Source: Martelella lutilitoris
GTDB taxonomy: Bacteria > Pseudomonadota > Alphaproteobacteria > Rhizobiales > Rhizobiaceae
DNA: 64,000 nucleotides
Direction: 5' to 3'
Assembly: GCF_016598595.1 (NCBI RefSeq)
Contig: NZ_CP066786.1
Coordinates: 209,501-273,500 of the forward strand
Shown here: in pieces, positions 39,254-48,493 of the stretch
How positions within the stretch are numbered: position 1 is the stretch's first letter
How the letters are laid out: every line of letters starts with the position of its first letter
Program-made: the position numbers and the translations under genes
The notes under the pieces: generated by a model
Told to the model about the DNA's origin: nothing
Seen by the model: the letters and a program-made list of their open reading frames with translations, nothing else
Databases searched by the model: none

Positions 39254-41044
39254 ATGATCTCCAGGAAAATCTTCATCTCGGTCGTCTATTTCAAACCGGC
39301 TCCGCTGGTAAAGACCGCGTATCTCACCCCGATTCAGGCCGGCCGGGCGCTCGGGCGGTTTCATGTCGAGGGCGCGATCGGGGACGATACCGGCGAGAAC
39401 AATTCACGCGAGAACCTGTTCTGGAGCGAGCTGACCGCGCTTTACTGGATGCGCCACAATGTGGAGGCCGAATATTACGGTCAGATGCACTATCGCAGGC
39501 TCCTTGCCTTTGCCGAGAAGAAGCCGCGCGGCCTTTCATTCGAAGAGATTTCGGATGAAATCTATGAGAAATATGGGTGGCGCGACGACCTGATCGAGAA
39601 AGCCTGTGAGAGCGTGGATATCCTGACGCCGCCGGCGCGAACGCTCTATGTTCCGGGCCTGCCGGATGTGATTATGACCGCTTCGGATTTCTTTGCGCAT
39701 CAACACCATGCAGGAGACATGGCCGTGCTGGAGGATATCGTCAAGGAGCGCGCACCGCACATCTATCCCTATCTCGTGCAGATCCTGACCGGACGAAAGC
39801 TGTTCTTCAATTCGATCTCGGTGATGCGGCGACCGTTCTTTCTGGAATATGCCGATTTCTTGATCGACATCCTCGAGGCTTCACAGCAGAGGATGGACGT
39901 CTCCGGCTATGATTCATACCAGTCCCGCCTCGGCGGGTTCCTGGCTGAATACCTGACCTGTGCTTATGTCGCATATGCGAAATCCGTCCACGGGGCCAGG
40001 GTGCGGGAACTTCCGCTGACCTGGGGCATCAGGGCGCGCCCGCCGGTCTCTCCTCAAAAAGTCCTTCTGGAGGCGCGGCAGAAACGGGATCGGGTGCGCG
40101 TCGCCGATCGGGGAGGCAGCGACGCTGATGATGATATCAATGTCGCGCTCGCGGTGGACGATAACTATGTGCCGCACGCCGCCGTCACCATACTCTCGGC
40201 CCTCACGACGAGCACAAGGCCTTCGCGCCTGCGTTTTCTTGTCCTGAACGGACACAATATCTCCGCCGGCAATCGCGAAAGGCTCGAGGGACTTGTCAAG
40301 GGCGCGGGCGGGCGTATCGATTTCATCGAAATCGATGACCGAGACTTGCGCTGGCTGCCGCTCAACCGTGACTACATCTCGATCGCCACCTATTACCGTC
40401 TGGTGATGCACCACTATCTTCCCTCCGAAGTGCAAAAGGTGATCTATCTTGACGCCGATACCGTCATCATCGAGCCGCTGGAGAAGTTGTGGGCGATCGA
40501 CCTGGAAGGGCATCCCGTTGCCGGCGCCGCCGATGACGCCGGTCTGCCCCAGGCCCGCCGGCTGAGGCTTAACGCTGAGCATCGCTATTTCAACGCCGGG
40601 GTCATGGTGTTTGATGTCGCGCGCTTTCGCGAAATGGCGCTGGCCGACGCGATCCTAGAGATCTTTCGCCGACAGGGTCCCTATATCATTTCGCAGGACC
40701 AGGACATTCTCAACATCCTGTTCTGCAATGACACCAAGGAACTGCCGCTGGCCTGGAATGCCGGCACCCGCATCTATCGTTCAAACGCGCTGGAACCGGC
40801 CTATAGCGCGGAGGAGGCTTTTGAAGCGGCGCGCTTTCCGGCAATCGTGCACTTCATGGACGCGAATAAGCCGTGGCACACCAAATGTACCCACCCCTTC
40901 ACCGAATTCTACTGGGACTATCGAAACCAGACGCCCTGGGCTGAAAGCACCGGACACAAGATCAAACGCAGGCTGATCCAGCGTGTTCGCCGCTGGCTGA
41001 GGGCGCCCGACCGCCGCTTCGAGAAACGCATCAAATCATCCTGA
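39254..41044 (+). CDS. Two-domain glycosyltransferase: DUF4422 + GT8
   Basis: A 596-residue protein joining two transferase-like modules. Residues ~1-235 match DUF4422 (GT-A-like): ENLFWSELTALYWMRHNVEA with YYGQMHYRRLLAFAEK (~53-92, the Y-x-G-x-x-H-Y-R-R core) and an FFAHQHHAGDM segment. Residues ~298-560 are GT family 8: NVALAVDDNYVPHAAVTILS, the DxD motif VIYLDADTVIIEPL (~396-409), RYFNAGVMVFDV (~449) and SQDQDILNILF (~482), then IVHFMDANKPWH (~535-546). The tail is basic. Both are nucleotide-sugar enzymes, probably for a surface glycan. The acceptor is unknown and no polysaccharide cluster surrounds it. Weak RBS. Confidence 0.85.
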   Translation: MISRKIFISVVYFKPAPLVKTAYLTPIQAGRALGRFHVEGAIGDDTGENNSRENLFWSELTALYWMRHNVEAEYYGQMHYRRLLAFAEKKPRGLSFEEISDEIYEKYGWRDDLIEKACESVDILTPPARTLYVPGLPDVIMTASDFFAHQHHAGDMAVLEDIVKERAPHIYPYLVQILTGRKLFFNSISVMRRPFFLEYADFLIDILEASQQRMDVSGYDSYQSRLGGFLAEYLTCAYVAYAKSVHGARVRELPLTWGIRARPPVSPQKVLLEARQKRDRVRVADRGGSDADDDINVALAVDDNYVPHAAVTILSALTTSTRPSRLRFLVLNGHNISAGNRERLEGLVKGAGGRIDFIEIDDRDLRWLPLNRDYISIATYYRLVMHHYLPSEVQKVIYLDADTVIIEPLEKLWAIDLEGHPVAGAADDAGLPQARRLRLNAEHRYFNAGVMVFDVARFREMALADAILEIFRRQGPYIISQDQDILNILFCNDTKELPLAWNAGTRIYRSNALEPAYSAEEAFEAARFPAIVHFMDANKPWHTKCTHPFTEFYWDYRNQTPWAESTGHKIKRRLIQRVRRWLRAPDRRFEKRIKSS

Positions 41045-41057
41045 ACGCGGGACTGCC

Positions 41058-43175
41058 TCAGCCCCCGCCGAGAATCTGCATGATCGTGCGGCGCTTGTGT
41101 TCTGCAGGCTGCGGTTTCGCCTCGCCCACATCGGCGGGCGGGGCGCTTTCGCTCTCGCCGAGGCGGCCAAGCAATTCGACCAGCGTTTTGGGGTTGCCGT
41201 CTTCCCCCGCCGCCGGTGCCCGCCGGGGTTTCGGCTCGATCAGCCTGCCGCCGCCGTAAAGCGGTTCGGGCGAAAGGCCCTTGTGCGCGCGCGCCATGAA
41301 ATCGTGCCAGATTTTTGCCGGCAGCTTGCCGCCGGTGACATTGCGCATCGGCGAATTGTCGTCATTGCCCACCCAGACGCCGGTGGTCAGGTTTGCGGTG
41401 AAGCCGACGAAGAGCGCGTCGCGGGAGGATTGCGTCGTCCCGGTCTTGCCGGCGACCTGCCAGCCCGGGATCTGCGCCGCGCTGCCGGTGCCCTCGGTCA
41501 CCACGCGCATCAGCATGGCGTTCATATTGGCGGCGATCTGGGGCGAAAGCACGCGCGGCTGGCCGGCCTGGTCGGCCTGGTAGAGCGTCTTGCCGCCGGT
41601 CGTCTCCACCTTCTCGATCACATAGGGCGTTGCTCTGAACCCGCCATTCATGAAGGCGGTATAGGCGCCTGTCAGCTCGATCAGCGAGACTTCCGAGGTG
41701 CCGAGCGCGATCGAGGCGTTGGCGGTGATATCCGAGGTGATGCCGAGCCTGCGCGCCATATCGGCCACCCCGCCGGGACTTGCCTCCATCACCAGCTGCG
41801 CGGCAATGGTATTCACCGAATGGGCAAGCGCGTTCGTCAGTGTCATCGGCCCGGAATAGGTTTTCTCGTAGTTTTCCGGCGTCCAGTCGTCGATGGTGAT
41901 CGGCGCGTCATTGCGCACCGAGCTTGGCCGGTCGCCGATTTCAAGCGCCGCGGCATAGACGAAGGGTTTGAAGGCGGAGCCGGGCTGGCGCTTCGCCGTC
42001 ACGGCGCGATTGAACTGGCTCTTGGAATAGTCGCGCCCGCCGACCAGCGCCCTGACCGCGCCCGTCGCATCGACGGCCACCAGCGCGCCCTGTTCCACGC
42101 GGTCCTTCTTGCCCGAAGCATCGAGAGCAGACTTCAGGCTCTCCTCGGCGTCGCGTTCGAGGCCGGGATCGATCGTGGTATGGACGACCACATCGGTGGT
42201 GATCTCGCCGATCATCGGTTCGAGGCGGGCCATCACCATGTCGGCGACATAATGTTCCGCGCCCGACCAGTAGCTCGGCGCCCGCGTCGGTTCGCGCGCC
42301 ATCGCGGTTGCCATGTCGCTGTCGTCGATCATGTCCTGGTCGTGCATGGCGGCCAGAACCACCTGCGCGCGCGCTTCCGCAGCCTCCGGGTCGCGCGCTG
42401 GAGACAGCCTGGACGGCGCTTTCAGCAGGCCCGCGAGAAGTGCTGCTTCGCCGAGCGTCACGTCGCGCGCGGACTTGTTGAAATAGCGTCGGGAAGCGGC
42501 CTCCACGCCATAGGCGCCGGAGCCGAAATAGACCCGGTTTAGATACATCGCAAGGATCTGGTCCTTGGTGTATTTGTGCTCCAGCCACAGCGCCATCAGC
42601 GCTTCCTGCACCTTGCGCTCCAGCGTCTGGGCGTGAGAGAGCAGAACGTTCTTGGCCAGTTGCTGGGTCAGCGTCGAGCCGCCCTGCACGACGTCGCCGT
42701 GCTGGATATTGGTCACCATGGCGCGCGCGAGCCCGATCGGATCAACGCCGAAATGGGAATAATAGCGCCGGTCCTCGATGGCGACGACCGCCATTGGGAT
42801 GAAGGGCGACATCTCGTCGATCGAGAGCGCCTCGCCGCCGGTCGCGCCGCGATTGGCAATCAGCGAACCGTCATTGGCGATGATCTTGACGTTGGGCGCG
42901 CGGTCGGGCACCGCCCATTCATCGACGGGCGGCAGCTTGGCGCCGTAATAGATGACGATGCCGATGACCACGACGCCGCCCCAGACGGCGGCGACCATGC
43001 CCCAGTAGAAGACAAAGCGCAGCGCGCGCGCCAGAAGGCCCCGCTCGGATGCGCGGGACCGGGCGTTCTTGCCCTTCGCGGTGGTTTTCCGTTTCGCAGG
43101 TTTCCTGCCCGTCCCGGCGGTCGAGCCGCCCAGGGTTGGGTCTTTCCTGCTGCGCTTTTTCTTGCTTCCGGCCAT
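41058..43175 (-). CDS. Class A penicillin-binding protein (PBP1A family)
   Basis: A bifunctional peptidoglycan synthase of 705 residues. After a Lys/Arg/Ser-rich cytoplasmic N-terminus comes one membrane helix (GMVAAVWGGVVVIGIVIYYG). The GT51 domain has AIEDRRYYSHFGVDPIG (catalytic Glu) and GGSTLTQQLAKN. The transpeptidase domain shows SxxK in GSAFKPFVYAA (~residue 395), SxN in AHSVNTIAAQ (~455) and KTG in VAGKTGTTQ (~570). A Pro/Ala/Glu-rich tail ends RRTIMQILGGG. A GTG at 43193 would add six residues; ATG 43175 is reported and the start is uncertain. Convergent with the glycosyltransferase gene. Inner membrane, periplasmic catalysis. Confidence 0.95.
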   Translation of the reverse strand: MAGSKKKRSRKDPTLGGSTAGTGRKPAKRKTTAKGKNARSRASERGLLARALRFVFYWGMVAAVWGGVVVIGIVIYYGAKLPPVDEWAVPDRAPNVKIIANDGSLIANRGATGGEALSIDEMSPFIPMAVVAIEDRRYYSHFGVDPIGLARAMVTNIQHGDVVQGGSTLTQQLAKNVLLSHAQTLERKVQEALMALWLEHKYTKDQILAMYLNRVYFGSGAYGVEAASRRYFNKSARDVTLGEAALLAGLLKAPSRLSPARDPEAAEARAQVVLAAMHDQDMIDDSDMATAMAREPTRAPSYWSGAEHYVADMVMARLEPMIGEITTDVVVHTTIDPGLERDAEESLKSALDASGKKDRVEQGALVAVDATGAVRALVGGRDYSKSQFNRAVTAKRQPGSAFKPFVYAAALEIGDRPSSVRNDAPITIDDWTPENYEKTYSGPMTLTNALAHSVNTIAAQLVMEASPGGVADMARRLGITSDITANASIALGTSEVSLIELTGAYTAFMNGGFRATPYVIEKVETTGGKTLYQADQAGQPRVLSPQIAANMNAMLMRVVTEGTGSAAQIPGWQVAGKTGTTQSSRDALFVGFTANLTTGVWVGNDDNSPMRNVTGGKLPAKIWHDFMARAHKGLSPEPLYGGGRLIEPKPRRAPAAGEDGNPKTLVELLGRLGESESAPPADVGEAKPQPAEHKRRTIMQILGGG

Positions 43176-43320
43176 GGCGGTGGAGCTGCTCACCTTCCGT
43201 GTTCGCTTAAGAGGCTAGCCGAGTGCCGTTAAGGTCGCGTGAAAGACCGCTCCGGTGCAATGCCCCCGGGCCAACAGATCAAAAGCAACGTTAACGCAAG
43301 CTGAACGCCGTCACCGTCGC

Positions 43321-44709
43321 TTACTTCGCCAACGCGTCGAGAATGCGGATCCAGGAGCGGATGCCCTTGTGGAAGGAGGTCAACTCGTATTTCTCGTTGG
43401 GCGAATGGATGCGGTCGTCATTGAGCCCGAAGCCGACGAGGAGCGAATCCATGCCGAGCTTCTTCTGGAAATCGCCGACGATCGGGATCGACCCGCCCAT
43501 GCCGATGACGACGGCGGGGTTCGGCCATTCCTCGGAAAGGGCTTTCTGCGCCTTCTTCAGGAAGGGGGCGTTGTAATCGAGATGAATGGCCGGCGAACCG
43601 CCATGGGGATGGAACTCGACCTTGCAGTCTTCCGGAATTTTGGAGTGGACATAGCTGCGGAAACTGTCGCGGATCTTTGCCGGGTCCTGCGTGCCGACGA
43701 GGCGGAAGGAGACCTTCGCCGAGGCCCTGGCCGCGATCACCGTCTTGAAGCCTTCGCCGGTATAGCCGCCGGTAATGCCGTTGACTTCGGCCGTCGGCCG
43801 CGTCCAGGTCAGTTCCAGCACGGAGCGGCCCTTTTCGCCGGCAGGCTTGGAAAGGCCGATCTCGCCCAGAAAACGCTGATCTGATTCGCCGAGCTGCTCC
43901 CAGCTCTTCTTGATCTCTTCCGGCGTTTCCTCGACGCCGTCATAAAAGCCTGGAAGGGTCACGCGGCCGGTCTCGTCGTGAAGACCGGCAAGGATATCGG
44001 CGAGGATGTGGATCGGGTTCGCCGCCGCGCCGCCGAAAAAGCCGGAGTGGAGGTCGCGGTCGGCGGCGGTGATCACCACCTCGTCGCCGACGAGGCCGCG
44101 CAGCGTCGCGGCGATCGCCGGCGTGTCGCGGTCCCACATGCCGGTATCGCAGACAAGCGCGAAATCGGCCTTGATCAGGTCGCCATGCTCCTCGATAAAG
44201 GCCGGAAGCGACGGTGAACCGGATTCCTCCTCGCCCTCGAACATCACGGTGATCTTCACCGGAAGCTCGGCATTTTCCTCGCGATAGGCGCGGCAAGCCT
44301 GAAGGAAGGTCATCAACTGGCCCTTGTCATCGCTGGTGCCGCGCCCGGTGATGATCTTGCGGCCATTGCCGGCATCGCGGATTTCCGGCGTAAACGGATC
44401 GCTTTCCCAAAGCTCCAGCGGATCGACCGGCTGGACGTCGTAATGGCCGTAAAACAGCACATGCGGCGCGCCTTCCGGCGCGTTTTCCGAGGTGCCGACG
44501 ACCATGGGGTGACCCTTGGTGGTGTAGGCGGTGGCGGAAAAGCCGAGTGTCTTCAACTCGCCCACCAGCCAGTCGGCGGCTTCGGCACAATTCTTCCGGT
44601 AGGCCGGGTCGGTGGAAATCGAGGGAATACGCAGGAGCGCGAACAGCTTGTCGAGGCTGGAGGGCAGGTTGTCGTCAGCGCGCTTCAGGAGCGTTTCAAG
44701 TTCGGTCAT
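43321..44709 (-). CDS. M20 family metallopeptidase (dipeptidase)
   Basis: A 462-residue zinc peptidase of the M20/ArgE-DapE-CPG2 family. Zinc-ligand motifs: VLFYGHYDVQPVD (His, ~residues 84-96), GRGTSDDKGQ (bridging Asp, ~120-129) and MFEGEEESGSP (catalytic Glu pair, ~154-164), then CDTGMW (Asp) and a late His in IHSPNEKYEL (~437-446). The dimerisation insert is present (LHSGFFGGAAANPIHILADI). Closest in architecture to beta-Ala-His dipeptidase or carnosinase-like enzymes with WESDPFTP; the exact substrate is not known. The ATG at 44709 has GGAGG-like sequence GACCTCC ahead on the plus strand. Its upstream neighbour is the small RNA locus. Confidence 0.92.
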   Translation of the reverse strand: MTELETLLKRADDNLPSSLDKLFALLRIPSISTDPAYRKNCAEAADWLVGELKTLGFSATAYTTKGHPMVVGTSENAPEGAPHVLFYGHYDVQPVDPLELWESDPFTPEIRDAGNGRKIITGRGTSDDKGQLMTFLQACRAYREENAELPVKITVMFEGEEESGSPSLPAFIEEHGDLIKADFALVCDTGMWDRDTPAIAATLRGLVGDEVVITAADRDLHSGFFGGAAANPIHILADILAGLHDETGRVTLPGFYDGVEETPEEIKKSWEQLGESDQRFLGEIGLSKPAGEKGRSVLELTWTRPTAEVNGITGGYTGEGFKTVIAARASAKVSFRLVGTQDPAKIRDSFRSYVHSKIPEDCKVEFHPHGGSPAIHLDYNAPFLKKAQKALSEEWPNPAVVIGMGGSIPIVGDFQKKLGMDSLLVGFGLNDDRIHSPNEKYELTSFHKGIRSWIRILDALAK

Positions 44710-44816
44710 GGGAGGTCCTCGGTCTTTCACGAATGATGTGCGCGGACCATAGGCCAAGCCGGGGCAGTTTGGAAATACACGATTGCAGGAATGCGGCGCG
44801 GGGTTGGAAACGGGGC

Positions 44817-44967
44817 AAAAAATAAGCCGCCATGGCCTGGAGGGGGGCTGGCCATGGCGGCTGCTTTTTGGGACAAAGGCCGGAGAGGGGGGATGGAGCC
44901 TTTGTCCTGTTGTCTGACGAGGCGGGGGACGAGCCTCCATCAGGCATCGGCGCTAACGTGCGCCGCT
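44817..44967 (-). ncRNA. Small regulatory RNA with C-rich hairpin loops
   Basis: On the minus strand four stems follow one another: GGCGC/GCGCC (44949-44964), an imperfect stem CTGACGAGGC / GCCTCCATCAG (44914-44943), a perfect ten-base stem GGACAAAGGC / GCCTTTGTCC (44871-44907), and a 13-base terminator stem AGCCGCCATGGCC / GGCCATGGCGGCT (44825-44862) running into TTATTTTTT. The loops of the last three hold, as RNA, CCCCC, CCCCCCUC and CCCCCCUCC, which could pair with Shine-Dalgarno sequences. This resembles Rhizobiales alpha-r sRNAs (alpha-r7, alpha-r14); from memory alpha-r7 is ~150 nt and lies next to polA. Ends are approximate; the family is an inference. Confidence 0.75.
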
Positions 44968-44973
44968 GAGACG

Positions 44974-45002
44974 TATTTGTACCTCGAAATGTGTCGATTC
45001 AA
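44974..45002 (-). promoter_or_regulatory. Candidate promoter of the small RNA
   Basis: On the minus strand TTGAAT (45002-44997), 17 bases, then CAAATA (44979-44974), giving an expected transcript start near 44967, just before the first stem. The remaining sequence 45003-45153 up to polA and 44710-44816 shows no other feature. Confidence 0.5.
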
Positions 45003-45153
45003 GGGAAACCGCCGTGCATTTCGTTACAAATCGGTAATCTGAATAAACGACCGGGCTTTTTCCGATGATCCTCCCGCGCGAAGCTTTGCGATTCAGCGGT
45101 GAAATCCGGCTTGGCGATGGACCTTTTTTGCCGTCCGGGCTATGCATTCCAGC

Positions 45154-48105
45154 ATGAAAAAAGACGATCACCTTTTCCTTATCGACGGTTCCGGCTTCAT
45201 CTTCCGGGCCTTTCACGCCCTGCCGCCGCTGACGCGCAAGTCCGACGGGCTGCCGGTCGGCGCCGTGTCCGGCTTCTGCAACATGCTGTGGAAGCTGCTC
45301 ACCTCGGCGCGCGACACATCGGTTGGCGTGACGCCGACCCATCTCGCGGTGATCTTCGACTTCTCCTCGCAGACCTTCCGCAAGGAAATCTATCCCGAAT
45401 ACAAGGCCCACCGTCCGCCGCCGCCGGAGGATCTGGTGCCGCAGTTCTCGCTGATCCGCGAGGCGACGCGGGCCTTCAACCTGCCCTGTATCGAGATCGA
45501 GGGCTATGAGGCCGACGACATCATCGCCACCTATGCGAAGATGGCGGTGGAGGCCGGCGGCGATGCCACCATCATCTCTTCAGACAAGGATCTGATGCAG
45601 CTCGTCGGGCCGAGTGTGCACATGTATGACGGCATGAAGGACCGGCAGATCGGCGTGCCGGAAGTGATCGAGAAATGGGGCGTGCCGCCGGAAAAGATGA
45701 TCGACCTGCAGGCGCTCACCGGTGATTCGGTCGACAACGTCCCGGGCGTTCCGGGCATCGGCCCGAAGACGGCGGCGACCCTGCTGGAGGAATTCGGCGA
45801 TCTCGACAATCTTCTCGAAAATGCCGAGACCATCAAGCAGAAGAAGCGCCGCGAAAACATCATCGCCAACAGGGAGCTCGTGCTGGTCTCGCGCAAGCTG
45901 GTGACGCTGAAGCGCGATTGCCCGGTGGAGCTGCCGCTTGATGCGCTGGTGCTGGAAGAACAGGACGGGCCGAAGCTCGTCTCCTTCCTCAAGGCCATGG
46001 AGTTCAACTCGCTGACGCGGCGCGTCGCCGAGGCGACGGGCGCGGAAGCCGCGGAGATCGAACCGGTCTCCGTCACTGTGGAGTGGGGCGAGAAGGCCCA
46101 CGGACCCGATCTAGATCCGGGCGAGGCTGCTTCGGAGGAAAGCGCGAAGCCATCGCCGGATGGCGCTGTGACCGGGCCGGCTGCGCTCGCCGCCGCCCGC
46201 GCCGCCCGCTTTGCCGCAGTTCCCGTCGACCGCTCCTCCTACGAGACGATCCGCGATCCCGAAACGCTTGAGGGCTGGATTGCGGCCGCGCGCGAAAAAG
46301 GGCTCTGCGCCTTCGACACCGAAACCACCTCGCTTGATGCCATGCAGGCCGAACTGGTCGGCTTTTCGCTGGCGCTTTACGACGAGGATCAGCCCGATGC
46401 CGGCAAGGCGGTGCGTGCGGCCTATGTCCCGCTCGCCCACAAGGCCGGCCAGGACGATCTTCTCGGCGGCGGGCTTGCCGATGGCCAGATCGATTTCGAC
46501 ACGGCGCTGGCGGCGCTCAAGGGCCTGCTCGAGGACGAGGGCGTGCTGAAGATCGCCCAGAACCTCAAATATGACTATCTGGTGATGCTGCGCCATGGCA
46601 TCACGGTGAAGAATTTCGACGACACCATGCTGATTTCCTACGCGCTCGACTCCGGTATGGGCGCGCATGGCATGGACGCGCTTTCGGAACGCTGGCTCGG
46701 GCACCAGCCGATCCCCTACAAGGAGGTCGCAGGCTCGGGGCGCAATATGGTCACCTTCGATCATGTGGAGATCGACAGGGCGACGGCCTATGCGGCCGAA
46801 GATGCCGATGTGACGCTGAGGCTCTGGCTTGTGCTGAAGCCCCGCCTCGCCGCCGAACATGTCGCGACCGTCTATGAGCGGCTGGAGCGCCCGCTTCTGC
46901 CGGTGCTCTCGCGCATGGAGGAGCGCGGCATCTCCGTTGACCGGCAGATCCTCTCCCGGCTTTCGGGGGAACTGGCGCAAAAGGCCGCCGCCCTGGAGGA
47001 CGAGATCTACGAACTGGCGGGGGAAAAATTCAATATCGGCTCGCCCAAGCAGCTTGGCGATATTCTCTTCGGCAAGATGGGCCTTCCCGGCGGCAAGAAG
47101 ACCAAGTCAGGACAATGGTCGACCGCCGTTCAGGTGCTCGATGATCTTGCCGCCCAGGGCATTCCGCTGCCAAGCCGGATTGTCGACTGGCGGCAGATGA
47201 CCAAGCTGAAATCGACCTATACGGATGCGCTGCCGGGCTATATCCACCCTCAGACCAAGCGCGTCCACACCTCTTATTCGCTGGCCGCGACCACGACCGG
47301 AAGGCTTGCCTCATCGGAGCCGAACCTGCAGAATATTCCGGTGAGAACGGCGGAAGGCCGCAAGATCCGCACCGCCTTCATCGCCAGTCCGGGCCACAAG
47401 CTGCTGTCCGCCGACTACAGCCAGATCGAATTGCGCGTGCTTGCCCATGTGGCGGATATCGCGCAGCTGAAGCAGGCCTTTGCCGATGGCATCGACATTC
47501 ACGCGATGACGGCATCGGAAATGTTCGGCGTGCCGGTGGAAGGCATGCCGGGCGAAGTGCGCCGACGGGCGAAAGCCATCAATTTCGGCATCATCTACGG
47601 CATTTCCGCCTTCGGCCTCGCCAACCAGCTCGGCATCGAGCGCTCGGAGGCGGGCGAGTACATCAAGCGCTATTTCGAGCGCTTCCCGGGCATCCGGGAT
47701 TATATGGAGGAGACCAAGGCCCAGGCGCGCGACAAGGGCTATGTCGAGACGATCTTCGGCCGGCGCATTCATTACCCCGAAATCAAGTCATCGAACCATC
47801 AGGTCCGCAGCTTCAACGAACGCGCCGCCATCAATGCGCCGATCCAGGGCTCGGCCGCGGATGTGATCCGCCGCGCGATGATCCGCATCGAGCCGGAACT
47901 GGCCGCCGCCGGTCTTGCTGAAAAAGCGAAGATGCTGCTGCAGGTGCATGACGAACTGATCTTCGAGGTCGAGGATGAGGCGGTGGACGACGCGACGAAG
48001 CTGATTGTCGACGTCATGGAAAATGCAGCGATGCCGGCCGTCTCCATGGCCGTGCCGCTCAAGGTCGATGCCCGCGCCGCCCACAACTGGGACGAGGCGC
48101 ACTGA
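45154..48105 (+). CDS. polA: DNA polymerase I
   Basis: A 983-residue polymerase with all three activities. N-terminal 5'-3' exonuclease: FLIDGSGFIFRAFHALPPL, IEGYEADDIIATYA, SSDKDLMQLV and GVPGIGPKTAATLL (~residues 8-230). The 3'-5' proofreading domain keeps its catalytic residues: CAFDTETTSLDA (Exo I), AQNLKYDYLVM (Exo II) and YAAEDADVTLRL (Exo III). Polymerase motifs: A LLSADYSQIELRVLAH (~752), B RRRAKAINFGIIYG (~806), C LLQVHDELIFEVE (~928). A variable Ala/Glu/Pro linker lies at ~305-345. ATG 45154 (MKKDDHLF) is preferred to the ATG at 45142; neither has a strong RBS. Used in Okazaki processing and repair. Confidence 0.98.
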   Translation: MKKDDHLFLIDGSGFIFRAFHALPPLTRKSDGLPVGAVSGFCNMLWKLLTSARDTSVGVTPTHLAVIFDFSSQTFRKEIYPEYKAHRPPPPEDLVPQFSLIREATRAFNLPCIEIEGYEADDIIATYAKMAVEAGGDATIISSDKDLMQLVGPSVHMYDGMKDRQIGVPEVIEKWGVPPEKMIDLQALTGDSVDNVPGVPGIGPKTAATLLEEFGDLDNLLENAETIKQKKRRENIIANRELVLVSRKLVTLKRDCPVELPLDALVLEEQDGPKLVSFLKAMEFNSLTRRVAEATGAEAAEIEPVSVTVEWGEKAHGPDLDPGEAASEESAKPSPDGAVTGPAALAAARAARFAAVPVDRSSYETIRDPETLEGWIAAAREKGLCAFDTETTSLDAMQAELVGFSLALYDEDQPDAGKAVRAAYVPLAHKAGQDDLLGGGLADGQIDFDTALAALKGLLEDEGVLKIAQNLKYDYLVMLRHGITVKNFDDTMLISYALDSGMGAHGMDALSERWLGHQPIPYKEVAGSGRNMVTFDHVEIDRATAYAAEDADVTLRLWLVLKPRLAAEHVATVYERLERPLLPVLSRMEERGISVDRQILSRLSGELAQKAAALEDEIYELAGEKFNIGSPKQLGDILFGKMGLPGGKKTKSGQWSTAVQVLDDLAAQGIPLPSRIVDWRQMTKLKSTYTDALPGYIHPQTKRVHTSYSLAATTTGRLASSEPNLQNIPVRTAEGRKIRTAFIASPGHKLLSADYSQIELRVLAHVADIAQLKQAFADGIDIHAMTASEMFGVPVEGMPGEVRRRAKAINFGIIYGISAFGLANQLGIERSEAGEYIKRYFERFPGIRDYMEETKAQARDKGYVETIFGRRIHYPEIKSSNHQVRSFNERAAINAPIQGSAADVIRRAMIRIEPELAAAGLAEKAKMLLQVHDELIFEVEDEAVDDATKLIVDVMENAAMPAVSMAVPLKVDARAAHNWDEAH

Positions 48106-48143
48106 GTCCGCGGACCAGGCTCGTTTATGGAAAAGGATATCAG

Positions 48144-48488
48144 ATGAACCCGGCGCTCGCCGCCTATGGCGCTCTTGGAATTGCGATCGTCTGCGAGGTG
48201 GTCGGTTCGACGCTTCTGCAGAAATCCTACGGCTTCACCCGCCTTCTGCCGACGATCGGCGTGGCGGTGTTCTACCTCATCGCCTTCTTCTGCCTGTCGC
48301 AGGCGCTGAAGACGATCCCGCTCGGCGTGGCCTATGCCATCTGGGCGGGTCTCGGCATCGTGCTGACGGCCGCCGTCAGCGTGCTCGTCCTGCGCCAGAA
48401 CCTCGATATCGCCGCCTGGGTCGGGATCGCGATGATTGTCGGCGGCGTGGTTGTGATGAACCTGTTCTCAAACGCCGCCGGGCACTGA
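48144..48488 (+). CDS. Small multidrug resistance (SMR) efflux protein
   Basis: A 114-residue four-helix transporter of the EmrE/SugE/QacE family, which exports cationic compounds with proton exchange. The essential Glu is in GIAIVCEVVGSTLLQKS (~residue 18), followed by the family pattern YGFTRLLPT, YLIAFFCLSQALKTIPLGVAYAIW (given here as two parts: YLIAFFCLSQALKTIP and LGVAYAIWAGLG), and GVVVMNLFS near the C-terminus. Substrate class (quaternary ammonium versus guanidinium) cannot be settled. Start ATG 48144 has AAAAGGATAT ahead. It follows polA by 38 bases and converges on phnN. Confidence 0.93.
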   Translation: MNPALAAYGALGIAIVCEVVGSTLLQKSYGFTRLLPTIGVAVFYLIAFFCLSQALKTIPLGVAYAIWAGLGIVLTAAVSVLVLRQNLDIAAWVGIAMIVGGVVVMNLFSNAAGH

Positions 48489-48493
48489 AGGCT

